From contig NZ_QVMV01000007.1 of the NCBI RefSeq assembly GCF_003417465.1, forward strand, positions 62,001 through 126,000: a stretch of 64,000 nucleotides of DNA, written 5' to 3'. This document shows, piece by piece, positions 1 to 8,839 of this stretch. This DNA comes from Wenzhouxiangella sp. 15190 (lineage in GTDB: Bacteria; Pseudomonadota; Gammaproteobacteria; Xanthomonadales; Wenzhouxiangellaceae). Position 1 is the stretch's first letter. Each line of letters opens with the position of its first letter. The notes under the pieces were generated by a model, which was given only the letters and a program-made list of their open reading frames with translations, ran no database searches and was not told the DNA's origin. Position numbers and translations under genes: made by a program.

Positions 1-738
<738 letters not shown>

Positions 739-744
739 ATGACA

Positions 745-853
745 AAGTGTGAAGTGGCAATAAAAGTGTGAAGTGTTAAGTGTGAAGTGTTAAGAGGCGG
801 GCATCCTGCTGGGTTTTTCTTTTCTTCACACTTCACACTTCCCACTTCACACT
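745..853. repeat. Inverted array of GTGTGAAGTG-type units between metK and ahcY
   Basis: The left arm (about 745-794) holds three copies of a GTGTGAAGTG-like unit, two followed by TTAAG. The right arm (about 824-853) holds the reverse-complement unit (CTTCACACTTCACACTTCCC and on). The arms can pair into a long imperfect hairpin. The 29-nt spacer between them contains a T-rich stretch (GGGTTTTTCTTTTC), so the structure might also act as a terminator or attenuator for metK. No SAH-riboswitch-like fold was recognised in this gap. Confidence 0.75.
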
Positions 854-898
854 CAACTCTAATTGCAACGAATTCAAATAGTAACGAGGAAATAACTT

Positions 899-2359
899 AT
901 GAACGCTAATCCCGAAGACGTGAGAAAGAGCGTACTCTTCGACGAGCAGCTGGCCCCCACCGACAAGGACTTCTGTATCGCCGATCCGAGCCTGGCCGAC
1001 TTCGGTCGCAAGGAAATGAAGATTGCCGAGACGGAAATGCCGGGTCTGGTGCAGACCCGCGCCGAGTATGCCGACGACCAGCCGCTCAAGGGCGCGCGCA
1101 TCGCCGGTTCGCTGCACATGACGATCCAGACCGCCGTGCTCATCGAGACCCTGATCGAGCTCGGCGCTGAAGTGCGCTGGGCCTCGTGCAACATCTACTC
1201 GACGCAGGATCACGCCGCGGCCGCCATTGCCGAACGCGGCATCCCCGTTTTCGCCTTCAAGGGCGAGTCCCTGGACGAATACTGGGAGTTCACCCACCGC
1301 ATCTTCCAGTGGCCCGACGGCCAGACGGCCAACATGATTCTCGACGACGGCGGCGATGCCACCATGTTGCTCAACCTGGGCGCCCAGGCCGAGCAGGATC
1401 CGAGCGTCCTCGAGAATCCGGGCAGCGAGGAAGAGACGGCGCTGTTCGCCGCCATCAAGAAGCGTCTCGAGTCCAACCCCGGCTGGTACTCCCAAGCGCT
1501 CGAGAACATCCAGGGCGTGACCGAGGAAACCACCACCGGTGTCAATCGCCTCTACCGGATGGAGCGCGAGGGTACGCTGAAATTCCCGGCCATCAATGTC
1601 AACGATTCGGTCACCAAGTCGAAGTTCGACAACCTCTACGGCTGCCGCGAGTCGCTGGTCGACGCCATCAAGCGCGCCACCGACGTGATGGTTGCCGGCA
1701 AGACCGCCATCGTCTGTGGCTACGGTGACGTCGGCAAGGGTTCGGCCCAGTCGCTGAGGGCGTTGTCAGCCAACGTCTGGATCACGGAAGTCGATCCGAT
1801 CTGTGCCCTGCAGGCGGCCATGGAAGGCTACAAGGTGGTCAATCTCGAGGACGAAGGCGTGGTCGAATCAGCCGACATCTTCGTCACCGCTACCGGTAAC
1901 TACAACGTGATCAATCACGACCACATGCGTCGCATGAAGGACGAGGCAATCGTTTGCAACATCGGTCACTTCGATAACGAAATCGACGTGGCCAGCCTCG
2001 ATCAGTACGAGTGGGACGAAATCAAGCCGCAGGTCGACCACATCACCTTCCCCGACGGCAACAAGATCATCCTGCTCGCCCGCGGCCGCCTGGTGAACCT
2101 GGGCTGCGCCACGGGCCACCCGAGCTTCGTGATGTCGAACAGCTTCACCAACCAGACCCTGGCCCAGATCGAGCTGTTCAAGCACGGCGACCGCTACGGC
2201 AACCAGGTCTACGTGCTGCCCAAGCATCTCGACGAAAAGGTCGCACGCCTGCACCTGGAACGCATCGGCGTTCGCCTGACCGAGCTCAGGCCCGAGCAGG
2301 CCGACTACATCGGCGTCACGGTCGAAGGGCCGTATAAGCCGGAGCATTATCGCTATTGA
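899..2359 (+). CDS. ahcY: Adenosylhomocysteinase
   Basis: Hydrolyses S-adenosylhomocysteine to adenosine and homocysteine, removing the inhibitory product of methyl transfer. The 486-residue length is that of the long bacterial form with the extra segment in the substrate domain (around [19 protein letters not shown], residues 180-198). The NAD-binding loop GYGDVGKG starts at about residue 274, followed by [26 protein letters not shown] and the family-typical C-terminus [10 protein letters not shown] are present. The ATG is preceded by GAGGAAATAACTT. A GC-rich stem (CCGGAG..CTCCGG, 2377-2399) without a clear T-run lies just downstream. It sits between metK and metF. Confidence 0.98.
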   Translation: MNANPEDVRKSVLFDEQLAPTDKDFCIADPSLADFGRKEMKIAETEMPGLVQTRAEYADDQPLKGARIAGSLHMTIQTAVLIETLIELGAEVRWASCNIYSTQDHAAAAIAERGIPVFAFKGESLDEYWEFTHRIFQWPDGQTANMILDDGGDATMLLNLGAQAEQDPSVLENPGSEEETALFAAIKKRLESNPGWYSQALENIQGVTEETTTGVNRLYRMEREGTLKFPAINVNDSVTKSKFDNLYGCRESLVDAIKRATDVMVAGKTAIVCGYGDVGKGSAQSLRALSANVWITEVDPICALQAAMEGYKVVNLEDEGVVESADIFVTATGNYNVINHDHMRRMKDEAIVCNIGHFDNEIDVASLDQYEWDEIKPQVDHITFPDGNKIILLARGRLVNLGCATGHPSFVMSNSFTNQTLAQIELFKHGDRYGNQVYVLPKHLDEKVARLHLERIGVRLTELRPEQADYIGVTVEGPYKPEHYRY

Positions 2360-2416
2360 CGGTAGCTTCGGAGGTTCCGGAGTCGGTCTACGGCTCCGGG
2401 GCTTTGGCCAGCGTGG

Positions 2417-2456
2417 GAGAAAATAGTAAATAGTAAATAGTGAATAGAAAATAGAG
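2417..2456. repeat. AAATAGT-unit array, left flank of the four-helix-bundle gene
   Basis: A run of about five units with a 7-base period (AAATAGT, ending in GAATAG and AAAATAG) occupies nearly all the sequence before the four-helix-bundle gene. The complementary motif CTATTTTCT recurs on the other side of that gene at 2857-2891, so the gene lies between inverted arms. Confidence 0.75.
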
Positions 2457-2478
2457 TGTGCTGGTCGAGGGTTTGGAT

Positions 2479-2853
2479 GTGACCACAAAGCCGCAGCATT
2501 ATCAGTTGGAAGTCTGGAAGCGCTCTATGCGGATGGTGCGTGCGGTGTATGAGGTCACAGCGTCATTCCCTGATGAGGAGCGTTATTGTCTGACGGCACA
2601 GATGCGACGCTGTGCGATCAGTGTGCCTTCAAATATCGCTGAAGGCGCTGCCCGATCAGGCAACAAGGAATTCGTTCGCTATCTGATAATGGCCAGAGGA
2701 TCTCTGATGGAGCTTGATACACAAACCTGGATTGCAAAGGATCTCGGTTATATCGCTGAGGAAGTTGCCTCGCTTCAATCCGAGTTTCACGAAATCCTGG
2801 CCATGCTCAATGGCTTGATCAGAAACCGAAGGGTAACCCCCGCACCTGATTGA
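2479..2853 (+). CDS. Four-helix-bundle protein (23S rRNA intervening-sequence protein family)
   Basis: A 124-residue protein of the S23/IVP four-helix-bundle family. Visible signatures are HYQLEVWKRSMRMVRAVYEV near the N-terminus, QMRRCAISVPSNIAEGAAR in the centre and LIMARGSLMELDTQ afterwards. Family members were first seen encoded in intervening sequences of 23S rRNA genes, and a relative (Avd) works with diversity-generating retroelements; no rRNA or reverse transcriptase gene is nearby. The biochemical role is unknown. I chose the GTG at 2479, preceded by CGAGGGTTTGGAT; an in-frame GTG at 2458 would add seven residues. The gene looks less GC-rich than its neighbours and sits between inverted AAATAGT arrays, which suggests it arrived with them. 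Confidence 0.88.
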   Translation: MTTKPQHYQLEVWKRSMRMVRAVYEVTASFPDEERYCLTAQMRRCAISVPSNIAEGAARSGNKEFVRYLIMARGSLMELDTQTWIAKDLGYIAEEVASLQSEFHEILAMLNGLIRNRRVTPAPD

Positions 2854-2856
2854 GCC

Positions 2857-2891
2857 ATTTCTATTTTCTTTTTTCTATTATCTATTTTCTT
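2857..2891. repeat. CTATTTTCT array, right flank of the four-helix-bundle gene
   Basis: Pyrimidine-rich units (TTCTATTTTCTTTTTTCTA and TCTATTTTCT) starting directly after the four-helix-bundle stop codon. They are reverse complements of the AAAATAG units at 2417-2456. The two arrays form inverted ends around a single gene, about 475 bp in total. Confidence 0.75.
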
Positions 2892-2935
2892 GTCACTAAC
2901 GTTGACAATCCTGATAAAGCCCCCGGACGAAACAA

Positions 2936-3817
2936 ATGGCAACAACCACCGAGTACCCCCAACTATCCTTCGAATTCTTCCCGCCGAAGAACGACAAGCA
3001 GCAGGAAACGTTCGAACGATCGCGTGATCAGCTGGCCGAGCTCGGCCCGGATTACATGTCGGTGACTTTCGGTGCCGGCGGTTCGACGCGTACGCGTACC
3101 TTCGAGACCGTGCGCAATATCATCGAGGCGACCGGTGTGCCGGCGGCACCGCATATCTCGTGCATGTCCGAAGACATCGACAGTATCCGCGACCTGCTCG
3201 ACGACTACCGCGACAACGGTATCGACCGGCTCGTGGTATTGCGCGGCGACCGGCCCTCGGGCGGCGGGACGGGGGTTTTTGATCATGCCGTCGACCTGGT
3301 GCGATTCATTCGCGAGTACTACGGTGACCGCTTTCACATCGAAGTTGCCTGCTATCCCGAGCACCATCCCGAATCGAAGACGCCCGAGGCCGACATGAAG
3401 CATTTCCGCGCCAAGGTCGACGCCGGCGCCGACGGTGCCATAACGCAGTACTTCTTCAGCGCCGAAAGTTACTTTCGTTTCGTCGAGGACGTGCGTTCGC
3501 GCGGCGTGGATGTTCCGATCGTGCCGGGCATCATGCCGATCACCAACTACTCGGGCCTGGCGCGTTTCTCGCGCATGTGCGGCGCTGAAATCCCGCTGTG
3601 GATCGCCAAGCGCATCGAGGCCTGGGAAGAGGCCGAAGACATGACTTCGTTGCGCGCTTTCGGTGAGGAGGTCATTACCGACCTGTGCCGGCGCCTGCTC
3701 GAAGGCGGCGCGCCCGGCATCCATTTCTACACCCTCAACCGCTGGAAAGCTTCGACGGCGCTGTGCCGCAATCTGGGGCTGGGCAAAGGCAACGAAGCCA
3801 AGCGCAACATCGCCTGA
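2936..3817 (+). CDS. metF: 5,10-methylenetetrahydrofolate reductase
   Basis: Reduces 5,10-methylene-THF to 5-methyl-THF with FAD, supplying the methyl group for homocysteine remethylation. The 293-residue length matches bacterial MetF. Recognisable blocks are LSFEFFPPKNDKQQETFERS at the N-terminus, YMSVTFGAGGSTRTRTFETV, LVVLRGDRPSGGG and EVACYPEHHPES, then AITQYFFSAESYFRFVEDVR, VPGIMPITNYSGLARFS and a C-terminal GAPGIHFYTLNR. With metK and ahcY it supports methionine/SAM recycling. The preceding repeat array leaves only about 45 bp for signals, and no strong ribosome-binding site is evident. Confidence 0.98.
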   Translation: MATTTEYPQLSFEFFPPKNDKQQETFERSRDQLAELGPDYMSVTFGAGGSTRTRTFETVRNIIEATGVPAAPHISCMSEDIDSIRDLLDDYRDNGIDRLVVLRGDRPSGGGTGVFDHAVDLVRFIREYYGDRFHIEVACYPEHHPESKTPEADMKHFRAKVDAGADGAITQYFFSAESYFRFVEDVRSRGVDVPIVPGIMPITNYSGLARFSRMCGAEIPLWIAKRIEAWEEAEDMTSLRAFGEEVITDLCRRLLEGGAPGIHFYTLNRWKASTALCRNLGLGKGNEAKRNIA

Positions 3818-3852
3818 CCACCGATTACCGATTGCCGATTGCCGACTACTGA
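3818..3852. repeat. CCGATTGCC-type tandem units after metF
   Basis: Immediately after the metF stop are short imperfect tandem units (ACCGATTACCGATTGCCGAT, then TGCCGACTAC). Unlike the other intergenic arrays here, no inverted partner arm is seen. The array runs into the convergent CPXCG gene, whose stop codon lies inside it. Confidence 0.55.
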
Positions 3853-4064
3853 TCCTCCGCCCGCACGTCCGGCGGCAGGTTCGGATCGAGCGGCGAGACG
3901 ATCTCGATCGGCCGGCAGCACACGCGGCAGTCCATAACCACCACCTGGCCGCGTTCATCGGGATCGATGAACACTTCGTTGGGCTCGCCGCAGCAGGGGC
4001 AGGCGAACGTCCAGTCTTCACTCCCGGGTTCCGTCATTGATTCGCCCCCGCTGCCCGCTTTCAT
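3846..4064 (-). CDS. CPXCG-motif cysteine-rich small protein
   Basis: A 72-residue protein with two cysteine knuckles, CPCCGE and CRVCCRP, typical of the CPXCG family of presumed zinc-binding proteins; its function is unknown. The ATG at 4064 overlaps the stop of the upstream tRNA-editing gene as ATGA. A second ATG at 4037 (MTEPGSEDW) has a better G-rich sequence upstream and would give the more usual length of about 63 residues, so the start is uncertain. It is probably cotranscribed with the alaX-type gene. The stop codon lies within a short repeat array. Confidence 0.85.
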   Translation of the reverse strand: MKAGSGGESMTEPGSEDWTFACPCCGEPNEVFIDPDERGQVVVMDCRVCCRPIEIVSPLDPNLPPDVRAEDQ

Positions 4065-4762
4065 TCGCTCAGCGCTAGCTTGACGCGCCGGTTGCGGCGC
4101 CCCTTCTTCTCGATCTTGCGCACCCGCACCGGCCCGATTTCGCCGGTGGCCGCCACGTGGGTGCCGCCACAGGGCTGCAGGTCCACGCCTGGAACCTCGA
4201 TCAGCCGAATCCGCCCAACGCCGCGGGGCGGACGGACCGACAGCGTCTTGACCAGCTCGGGGCGCGCGTCGAGTTCGCTTTCGTCGATCCAGCGCGAATG
4301 CACGGGATGATCGGCTTCGATCAGGGCGTTGAGTTCTAGCTCCACGCGTTCCCGGTCGGGCGGTTCGGCCAGATCGAAGTCGAGCCGGCCGCGGCCGTCC
4401 TCGACCTGGCCGCCGGTCACCGGGTAGGGCAGCACGGCCGAAAGCAGGTGCAGGCAGGTATGCATGCGCATCAGGCGGTGGCGTCGCGGCCAGTCGATTA
4501 CCGCACGGACTTCTGTCCCCGGCGTGGGCCGCGGTGCGTTTTCGGACAGCACGTGCACGATTTCGCCGTCCGGGCCGTAGCGGGTGTCGATCACCTCGGC
4601 GGCGCCGCCGTCGACAACCAGGCGGCCGGTATCGCCTGGCTGGCCGCCGCCGCGGGCGTAGAAAACGGTTTCGTCGAGTACCACGCCATCATCGTCTGCG
4701 GCGACCACTCGGGCGGAGCATTCGCGGCGGTAGGCATCGTCGCGGAACAGGGGTTCGGTCAT
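4061..4762 (-). CDS. Alanyl-tRNA editing protein (AlaX family)
   Basis: A 233-residue stand-alone relative of the AlaRS editing domain, which deacylates tRNA(Ala) mischarged with serine or glycine. The fold markers are clear: GGGQPGDTG at residues 38-46, the zinc ligand pair H101/H105 in HTCLH, and C198/H202 in CGGTH. The C-terminal basic segment KIEKKGRRNRR is also family-like. It overlaps the downstream CPXCG gene by four bases, so the two are likely translated from one mRNA. The family is clear; the exact substrate preference cannot be read from sequence. Confidence 0.93.
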   Translation of the reverse strand: MTEPLFRDDAYRRECSARVVAADDDGVVLDETVFYARGGGQPGDTGRLVVDGGAAEVIDTRYGPDGEIVHVLSENAPRPTPGTEVRAVIDWPRRHRLMRMHTCLHLLSAVLPYPVTGGQVEDGRGRLDFDLAEPPDRERVELELNALIEADHPVHSRWIDESELDARPELVKTLSVRPPRGVGRIRLIEVPGVDLQPCGGTHVAATGEIGPVRVRKIEKKGRRNRRVKLALSE

Positions 4763-4846
4763 GAATCCGGACTCCTGTGGCGTGACTCGGCAAGCTTCGC
4801 GCCGGCTCTGTGCTGATGCCGGACGATGATCCAGCCCACCGGCATG

Positions 4847-5839
4847 TCAGCCCTCTGAGTCTTCGCGATAGATCAGGACCTGCAGCTTGCCGTCGCCGTC
4901 GACGGAGGCGCGGTACATACCGGGCGTGTTGAAGGGCATGCTGACGTTGCCCTGCGGATCGACGGCGATCACACCGCCGTCGGCGCCGGCTTCCTTGAGC
5001 GTTTCATTGATGACCTGGTTGGCAGCCTCGTCGAGGGTCATGCCGGCCATGCGTACCAGGCTGCAGATGCTGTGTGCGGCCACATGGCGAATGAAGAATT
5101 CCCCGTGGCCGGTCGCCGAAATCGCGCAGGCGCGGTTGTCGGCATAGGTGCCGGCGCCGATGATGGGCGAGTCGCCGACGCGGCCCCAGCGCTTGTTCGC
5201 CATGCCGCCGGTCGAGGTGGCCGCGGCCAGGTTGCCGTGCGCGTCGAGCGCCACGGCCCCTACCGTCGAGTGCCAGCTCTCGGAAAGCTGCATTCCGGCC
5301 TGCTCGTCGGCCTGGATGGTCTCGAGCTGCCGGCGCCGGAAGTCGGTGATGAACCAGTCCTCGTCCATGAATTCCAGGCCGTGGTCTTCGGCGAAGCTCA
5401 TGGCGCCTTCGCCCATCAGCATGACGTGCGGCGAGTCGTGCATTACCAGCCGGGCCGCGTCGATCGGGTGACGGATGCGCTTGACGGAGGCGACGGCGCC
5501 GGCTTCGAGGTCGGCGCCGTTCATGATCGAGGCGTCCATCTCGACAGTGCCGGTGTTGGTCAATACCGCGCCTCGTCCGGCGTTGAATTCGGGTGAGTCC
5601 TCGAGAATGCGGATGGCCGCCACGACGGCGTCCAGGGCCGGCCCACCGGATTCGAGAACCTCGTGTCCGGCGTGAGCCGACTCCTCGAGCGCGGCGCGTA
5701 TGGCCTGCTCGCGCTCGGCGGTCATTTTCTCCGGCAGGATCGTGCCGGCGCCGCCGTGGATGGCGATGGCGACCGGTGATTCAGCCACGGCAAGGCTGGC
5801 GGCCAGAAGTACGGCCGTGAGGAAGGTGATTCGCAGCAT
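4847..5839 (-). CDS. Isoaspartyl peptidase / L-asparaginase (Ntn hydrolase), exported
   Basis: A 330-residue plant-type asparaginase precursor. A signal peptide (MLRITFLTAVLLAASLAVAE) precedes IAIHGGAGTI, the start of the mature family domain. Autocleavage is expected before Thr192 in HSTVGAVALD, giving alpha and beta chains. RWGRVGDSPIIGAGTYAD and ATGHGEFFIRH are typical of the beta chain. The residue before the nucleophile is Ser rather than the usual Gly. The enzyme would remove isoaspartyl residues from peptides or hydrolyse asparagine, probably in the periplasm. It is divergent from the MAPEG gene, with a 100-bp shared promoter region. Confidence 0.94.
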   Translation of the reverse strand: MLRITFLTAVLLAASLAVAESPVAIAIHGGAGTILPEKMTAEREQAIRAALEESAHAGHEVLESGGPALDAVVAAIRILEDSPEFNAGRGAVLTNTGTVEMDASIMNGADLEAGAVASVKRIRHPIDAARLVMHDSPHVMLMGEGAMSFAEDHGLEFMDEDWFITDFRRRQLETIQADEQAGMQLSESWHSTVGAVALDAHGNLAAATSTGGMANKRWGRVGDSPIIGAGTYADNRACAISATGHGEFFIRHVAAHSICSLVRMAGMTLDEAANQVINETLKEAGADGGVIAVDPQGNVSMPFNTPGMYRASVDGDGKLQVLIYREDSEG

Positions 5840-5880
5840 ATCGGTGCAGTCCGTTTTTGTTTGGCTGGATTTTCATTGGA

Positions 5881-5909
5881 TTGGTCAAGTCTAGCATCGG
5901 CACTATACT
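5881..5909 (+). promoter_or_regulatory. Candidate sigma-70 promoter for the MAPEG gene
   Basis: A good -10 (TATACT, 5904-5909) lies 17 bases from a weak -35 (TTGGTC, 5881-5886), about 30 bases before the MAPEG start. GAGGGAAG just upstream of the start is the ribosome-binding site. Assigned by pattern only. Confidence 0.45.
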
Positions 5910-5939
5910 GCCTGTTTTGATCCTCGAGGGAAGCGTCTG

Positions 5940-6347
5940 ATGTCATTCACGATCACGATGTTCTATGCTGGTCTGCTGGGATTGGCGTACCTGGGGCTGG
6001 CTCTGCGCGTGGTGTATCTGCGCCGCAGCCTGAAAGTGGGAATTGGCAGCGGCGGCCACGATTCACTCAATCTGGCGATACGTACACACGCCAATTTCGC
6101 CGAGTACGTTCCCCTGGCACTTGTCTTGCTGGTCCTGGTCGAAGCCGGGACCGCCGCGCCCGCATGGGCATTGCACCTGCTCGGAGCGGGCCTGCTGGTC
6201 GGGCGACTGATGCACGGATTTGTCGGCCTCAATCGAAGTGCCGGCTATTCCGTGGGTCGACTCTGGGGTACCGGCCTGACCTGGCTGGTCATCTTCGTCG
6301 CGGCCCTGATGCTCGTCGCCACTGCCGTGGGACGCTGGATGATGTGA
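5940..6347 (+). CDS. MAPEG family membrane protein
   Basis: A 135-residue integral membrane protein with four predicted hydrophobic helices. The pattern RTHANFAEYVPLALVLL in the second quarter is characteristic of MAPEG proteins (membrane-associated eicosanoid and glutathione metabolism superfamily), as is GRLMHGFVGL further on. Bacterial members are probably inner-membrane glutathione transferases or peroxidases, but the substrate is unknown. The ATG follows a good GAGGGAAG ribosome-binding site. It appears to be a single-gene transcript, followed by short hairpins (around 6352-6400, with a repeated GGCTGTAACGG) and then a MITE-like repeat. Confidence 0.92.
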   Translation: MSFTITMFYAGLLGLAYLGLALRVVYLRRSLKVGIGSGGHDSLNLAIRTHANFAEYVPLALVLLVLVEAGTAAPAWALHLLGAGLLVGRLMHGFVGLNRSAGYSVGRLWGTGLTWLVIFVAALMLVATAVGRWMM

Positions 6348-6430
6348 TCACCGGCTCAAGTCGGTGGGTGGCTGTAACGGACCGGCTGTAACGGCGCAAA
6401 GCCGGATTGATTGGCTAACGGTCGATGGAT

Positions 6431-6693
6431 TAAAGCACCAAATTACAAGCACCAATTCTCAAACAAATTCGAATGAACGAAATTCCAATGACCCAAACCG
6501 CAGCGGCGGCCAGAGCATGCGCCTTGCCGCAATCCCGGGCCGGTTGGCCGCCTACCGACCCTGCAGCTGGGCGCCTGCACCTGCCAAAGTGCACAGGTCT
6601 GTCGCATCGGCGCCATGCCCGTTTCGGCCATTTAAAAATTAGGTCATTCGAATTTGTTTGATATTTGGTGCTTGAGATTTGGAATTTTTCAAG
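6431..6693 (-). repeat. MITE-like intergenic element, copy 1
   Basis: This non-coding element fills most of the roughly 400-bp gap between the MAPEG and Nudix genes. Read on the minus strand it begins AGCTTGAAAAATTCCAA (near 6693) and ends in AATTTGGTGCTTTA (near 6431). The two ends are themselves loosely inverted. The GC-rich core includes ATGGCGCCGATGCGACAG. Copy 2 (17134-17355, opposite orientation) shares both ends and part of this core. A 62-codon frame crosses the core here, but copy 2 has a stop codon there, so coding is unlikely. Confidence 0.8.
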
Positions 6694-6745
6694 CTGGACC
6701 CATCGCCTCAAGACGAGGAATTTACGGATCCCTTTATCGGGGACG

Positions 6746-7273
6746 CTAAACCTTTCGGCTCCAGTACAGCGCCGTGTAGATCTTGGGATCGATGGCGAGG
6801 CCTTCGTGGTGGCGATCGGCCAGCCAGGCATCGACCCGCTCTCGACCGACGGCATGGACGCGGATTTCCTCGCTGGCGTCGCCGCCACCGTCGCTGACGC
6901 GTTCGAGTTCCGTTGCCCGAACGAACACGGCCATCTCGTCGGTCATACCCGCCGAGGTGGGGCAGGGCATGATCTCGGCAACCCGGCCGGCTCGCCAGCC
7001 GGTTTCCTCCTCGAGTTCGCGGGCCGCCGCTTCCAGGATCGCTTCGTCTTCCAGGCCGGCCGTGTCGCCGACCAGCCCGGCCGGCAGCTCGATGGTGGGC
7101 CGCTCGAGCGGAACGCGGTATTGCTCGACCAGCAGCAGCTCGTCGGCGGGCGTCCAGGCGACGAGCACGGCCACGCGATGCTTGCGCGAAACCAGCTCCC
7201 ATCCGCGGCGGTCAACCAGTGTCAGGTAGCGACCGGCGTACAATAGTGTGTCGTTGTCTGTCGTTTGCGCCAT
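6746..7273 (-). CDS. Nudix hydrolase, ADP-ribose pyrophosphatase-like
   Basis: A 175-residue Nudix hydrolase. The catalytic helix is RELEEETGW, preceded by IELPAGLVGD as in NudF/ADP-ribose pyrophosphatases, and GMTDEMAVFVRAT follows as in that subgroup. The Nudix-box spacing before the helix carries a small insertion compared with the consensus. The likely reaction is cleavage of ADP-ribose or a related nucleoside diphosphate derivative. I chose the ATG at 7273, with AAGGA ten bases upstream; a longer TTG-initiated reading from 7324 is less likely. It is divergent from the exported protein gene that starts at 7360. Confidence 0.92.
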   Translation of the reverse strand: MAQTTDNDTLLYAGRYLTLVDRRGWELVSRKHRVAVLVAWTPADELLLVEQYRVPLERPTIELPAGLVGDTAGLEDEAILEAAARELEEETGWRAGRVAEIMPCPTSAGMTDEMAVFVRATELERVSDGGGDASEEIRVHAVGRERVDAWLADRHHEGLAIDPKIYTALYWSRKV

Positions 7274-7359
7274 GGTTTCGGCATCCTTGTCGGGCTGAAC
7301 GAATTGCGTCGATGACAGTCCCAATGCCCGCGAACAATCACCAACAGGACATAAGAATT

Positions 7360-8802
7360 ATGCGCATTTCCGCAATTGTACTGAGCCTTCTGGTCGGCCT
7401 GCTGATGGGTTCGGCTGCGGCGGCGCAGTCCGAAGCCGAGGGCGAACAGTCGACTTCCGAAGCTGGCTCCGGGAGTGGACAGTCGGCCAGCCCGGCACCC
7501 GGGCAAAAGATGTCGCACTGGTTTCGGAAAGCGGCGAGCGCCTACCGGCGCCAGGACATCGAAGGCTGGGTCGAGGCGACCCGGGAGTTGCACAAGCTCA
7601 GGCCCTACAACCAGGACTTCATGCGTCAACTGGTGGAAGGCCACGCCCGCCTCGGCAATCTCAGCGAAGCCTTCAACATGATGCTCAAGATGCAGCAACA
7701 GGGCCTGTCGGTCGACTGGGACGAAATCGATGCCGTCGACCCGCTGCGCGAGCACGATCTCTACGACCATCTCAACGAGCTGATGACCGAAGCCGGCAAG
7801 CCCTTCGGAGATGCCAGCGTCTGGTCGACGCTCGACAGTGAGCACGCCATGCCTGAGGCAATGGCCATCGACAGCGCCTCGGAGCGGGTTTTCGTCGGCA
7901 CGATCCGGGACGGCGAGATTCTCGTCAGTGAAGACGGCGAGTCCTGGGATGTATTCGCTTCATCCGAGACCGTGCCCGAACTGGCTGCCGTTTTCGACAT
8001 CGCCGTGGACACGGACCGGGGCCACTTGTGGGCCGCCGTGGGCCGTGTCTCGCATTACCAGGGGCCGGAATCCGAGTCAGACGTCAACAGCGCGCTGCTC
8101 CGGCTCGACCTGGAGACGGGTGAGCTCCAGGAGCAGTACACGCTCAGTAGCGATGATCAGCAAAACCTGCTCGGCAGCCTGGCCCTCGCCGGCGACGGTA
8201 CTGTATTCGCCGCTGACACGCAGGCACCCATCGTCTATCGACTCGAGCCCGGGCAGGACAAGCTCAAGCCCTACTTCGGTCATCCCAATTTCACCAGCCT
8301 GCGCGGTATCGCCCTCAACGACGACGATAGCCTCTTGTACGTGGCCGACTATGAACTCGGCATCCTGGTGCTGGATGCCACGGGCGGTCAGCAGGCCTGG
8401 CAACTGGCCGTTCCGGAGACTTTCAATGCCGGCGGCATCGACGGTCTGTACTGGTGGAATGACCATCTGGTCGCCATCCAGAACGGCATCTCGCCGCAGC
8501 GAGTCGTCCGTCTCGAACTGGGCGCTGACGGCCTGGGCGTGACCGCGGTCGCGCCGCTGGCGGCCGCCAAGGAAGAGTTCGACACCCCGACCTTCGGCGC
8601 CATGGACGGGCAAATGCTGTATTTCCTGGCCGGCAGCCATTGGCGGCATGTCGATCAGGAGGGCAATCCGGCCGACGGCCTTCCGGACGTTCCGATCATG
8701 CAGCTCGATGTCGACGCGGCCTCGGTGCGGGTCGTGGGCGAGGAGATCCTGGAAGAGCTCAAGAAACAGAACCGGGAAGTTCCGGACGACCAGGACGGTT
8801 GA
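7360..8802 (+). CDS. Exported protein with helical N-terminus and beta-propeller-like repeats, function unknown
   Basis: I do not recognise a characterised family for this 480-residue protein. A signal peptide (MRISAIVLSLLVGLLMGSAAAAQ) is followed by a Ser/Glu/Gly-rich linker. Next comes a helical segment resembling a TPR (HWFRKAASAYRRQDIEGWVE, then LVEGHARLGNLSEAFNMML). The remaining three quarters contain blade-like repeats, such as PEAMAIDSASERVFVGTIRD, ALAGDGTVFAADTQAPIVYR and GIALNDDDSLLYVADYELGI, reminiscent of SMP-30/NHL-type beta-propellers. It is therefore probably a periplasmic binding or scaffold protein. Starts upstream of 7360 lack a signal peptide; AGGAC before this ATG supports the choice. 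Confidence 0.8.
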   Translation: MRISAIVLSLLVGLLMGSAAAAQSEAEGEQSTSEAGSGSGQSASPAPGQKMSHWFRKAASAYRRQDIEGWVEATRELHKLRPYNQDFMRQLVEGHARLGNLSEAFNMMLKMQQQGLSVDWDEIDAVDPLREHDLYDHLNELMTEAGKPFGDASVWSTLDSEHAMPEAMAIDSASERVFVGTIRDGEILVSEDGESWDVFASSETVPELAAVFDIAVDTDRGHLWAAVGRVSHYQGPESESDVNSALLRLDLETGELQEQYTLSSDDQQNLLGSLALAGDGTVFAADTQAPIVYRLEPGQDKLKPYFGHPNFTSLRGIALNDDDSLLYVADYELGILVLDATGGQQAWQLAVPETFNAGGIDGLYWWNDHLVAIQNGISPQRVVRLELGADGLGVTAVAPLAAAKEEFDTPTFGAMDGQMLYFLAGSHWRHVDQEGNPADGLPDVPIMQLDVDAASVRVVGEEILEELKKQNREVPDDQDG

Positions 8803-8839
8803 ACTGGCGTAGACACCGTCGCGCCCGCGCAGAGATTAG

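Noticed and set aside
739-898. SAH riboswitch upstream of ahcY
   Set aside because: I looked for a paired GC-rich pseudoknot-type leader, but the gap is filled by the GTGTGAAGTG array and AT-rich sequence with a simple ribosome-binding site.
2417-2891. Diversity-generating retroelement (because of the Avd-like four-helix-bundle protein)
   Set aside because: No reverse transcriptase, template repeat or variable repeat is nearby; only the four-helix-bundle gene is present.
6443-6631. A 62-codon minus-strand frame starting MAETGMAPMRQTC
   Set aside because: It lies inside the MITE-like element; the second copy at 17 kb has an in-frame stop after six codons, so the frame is not conserved.
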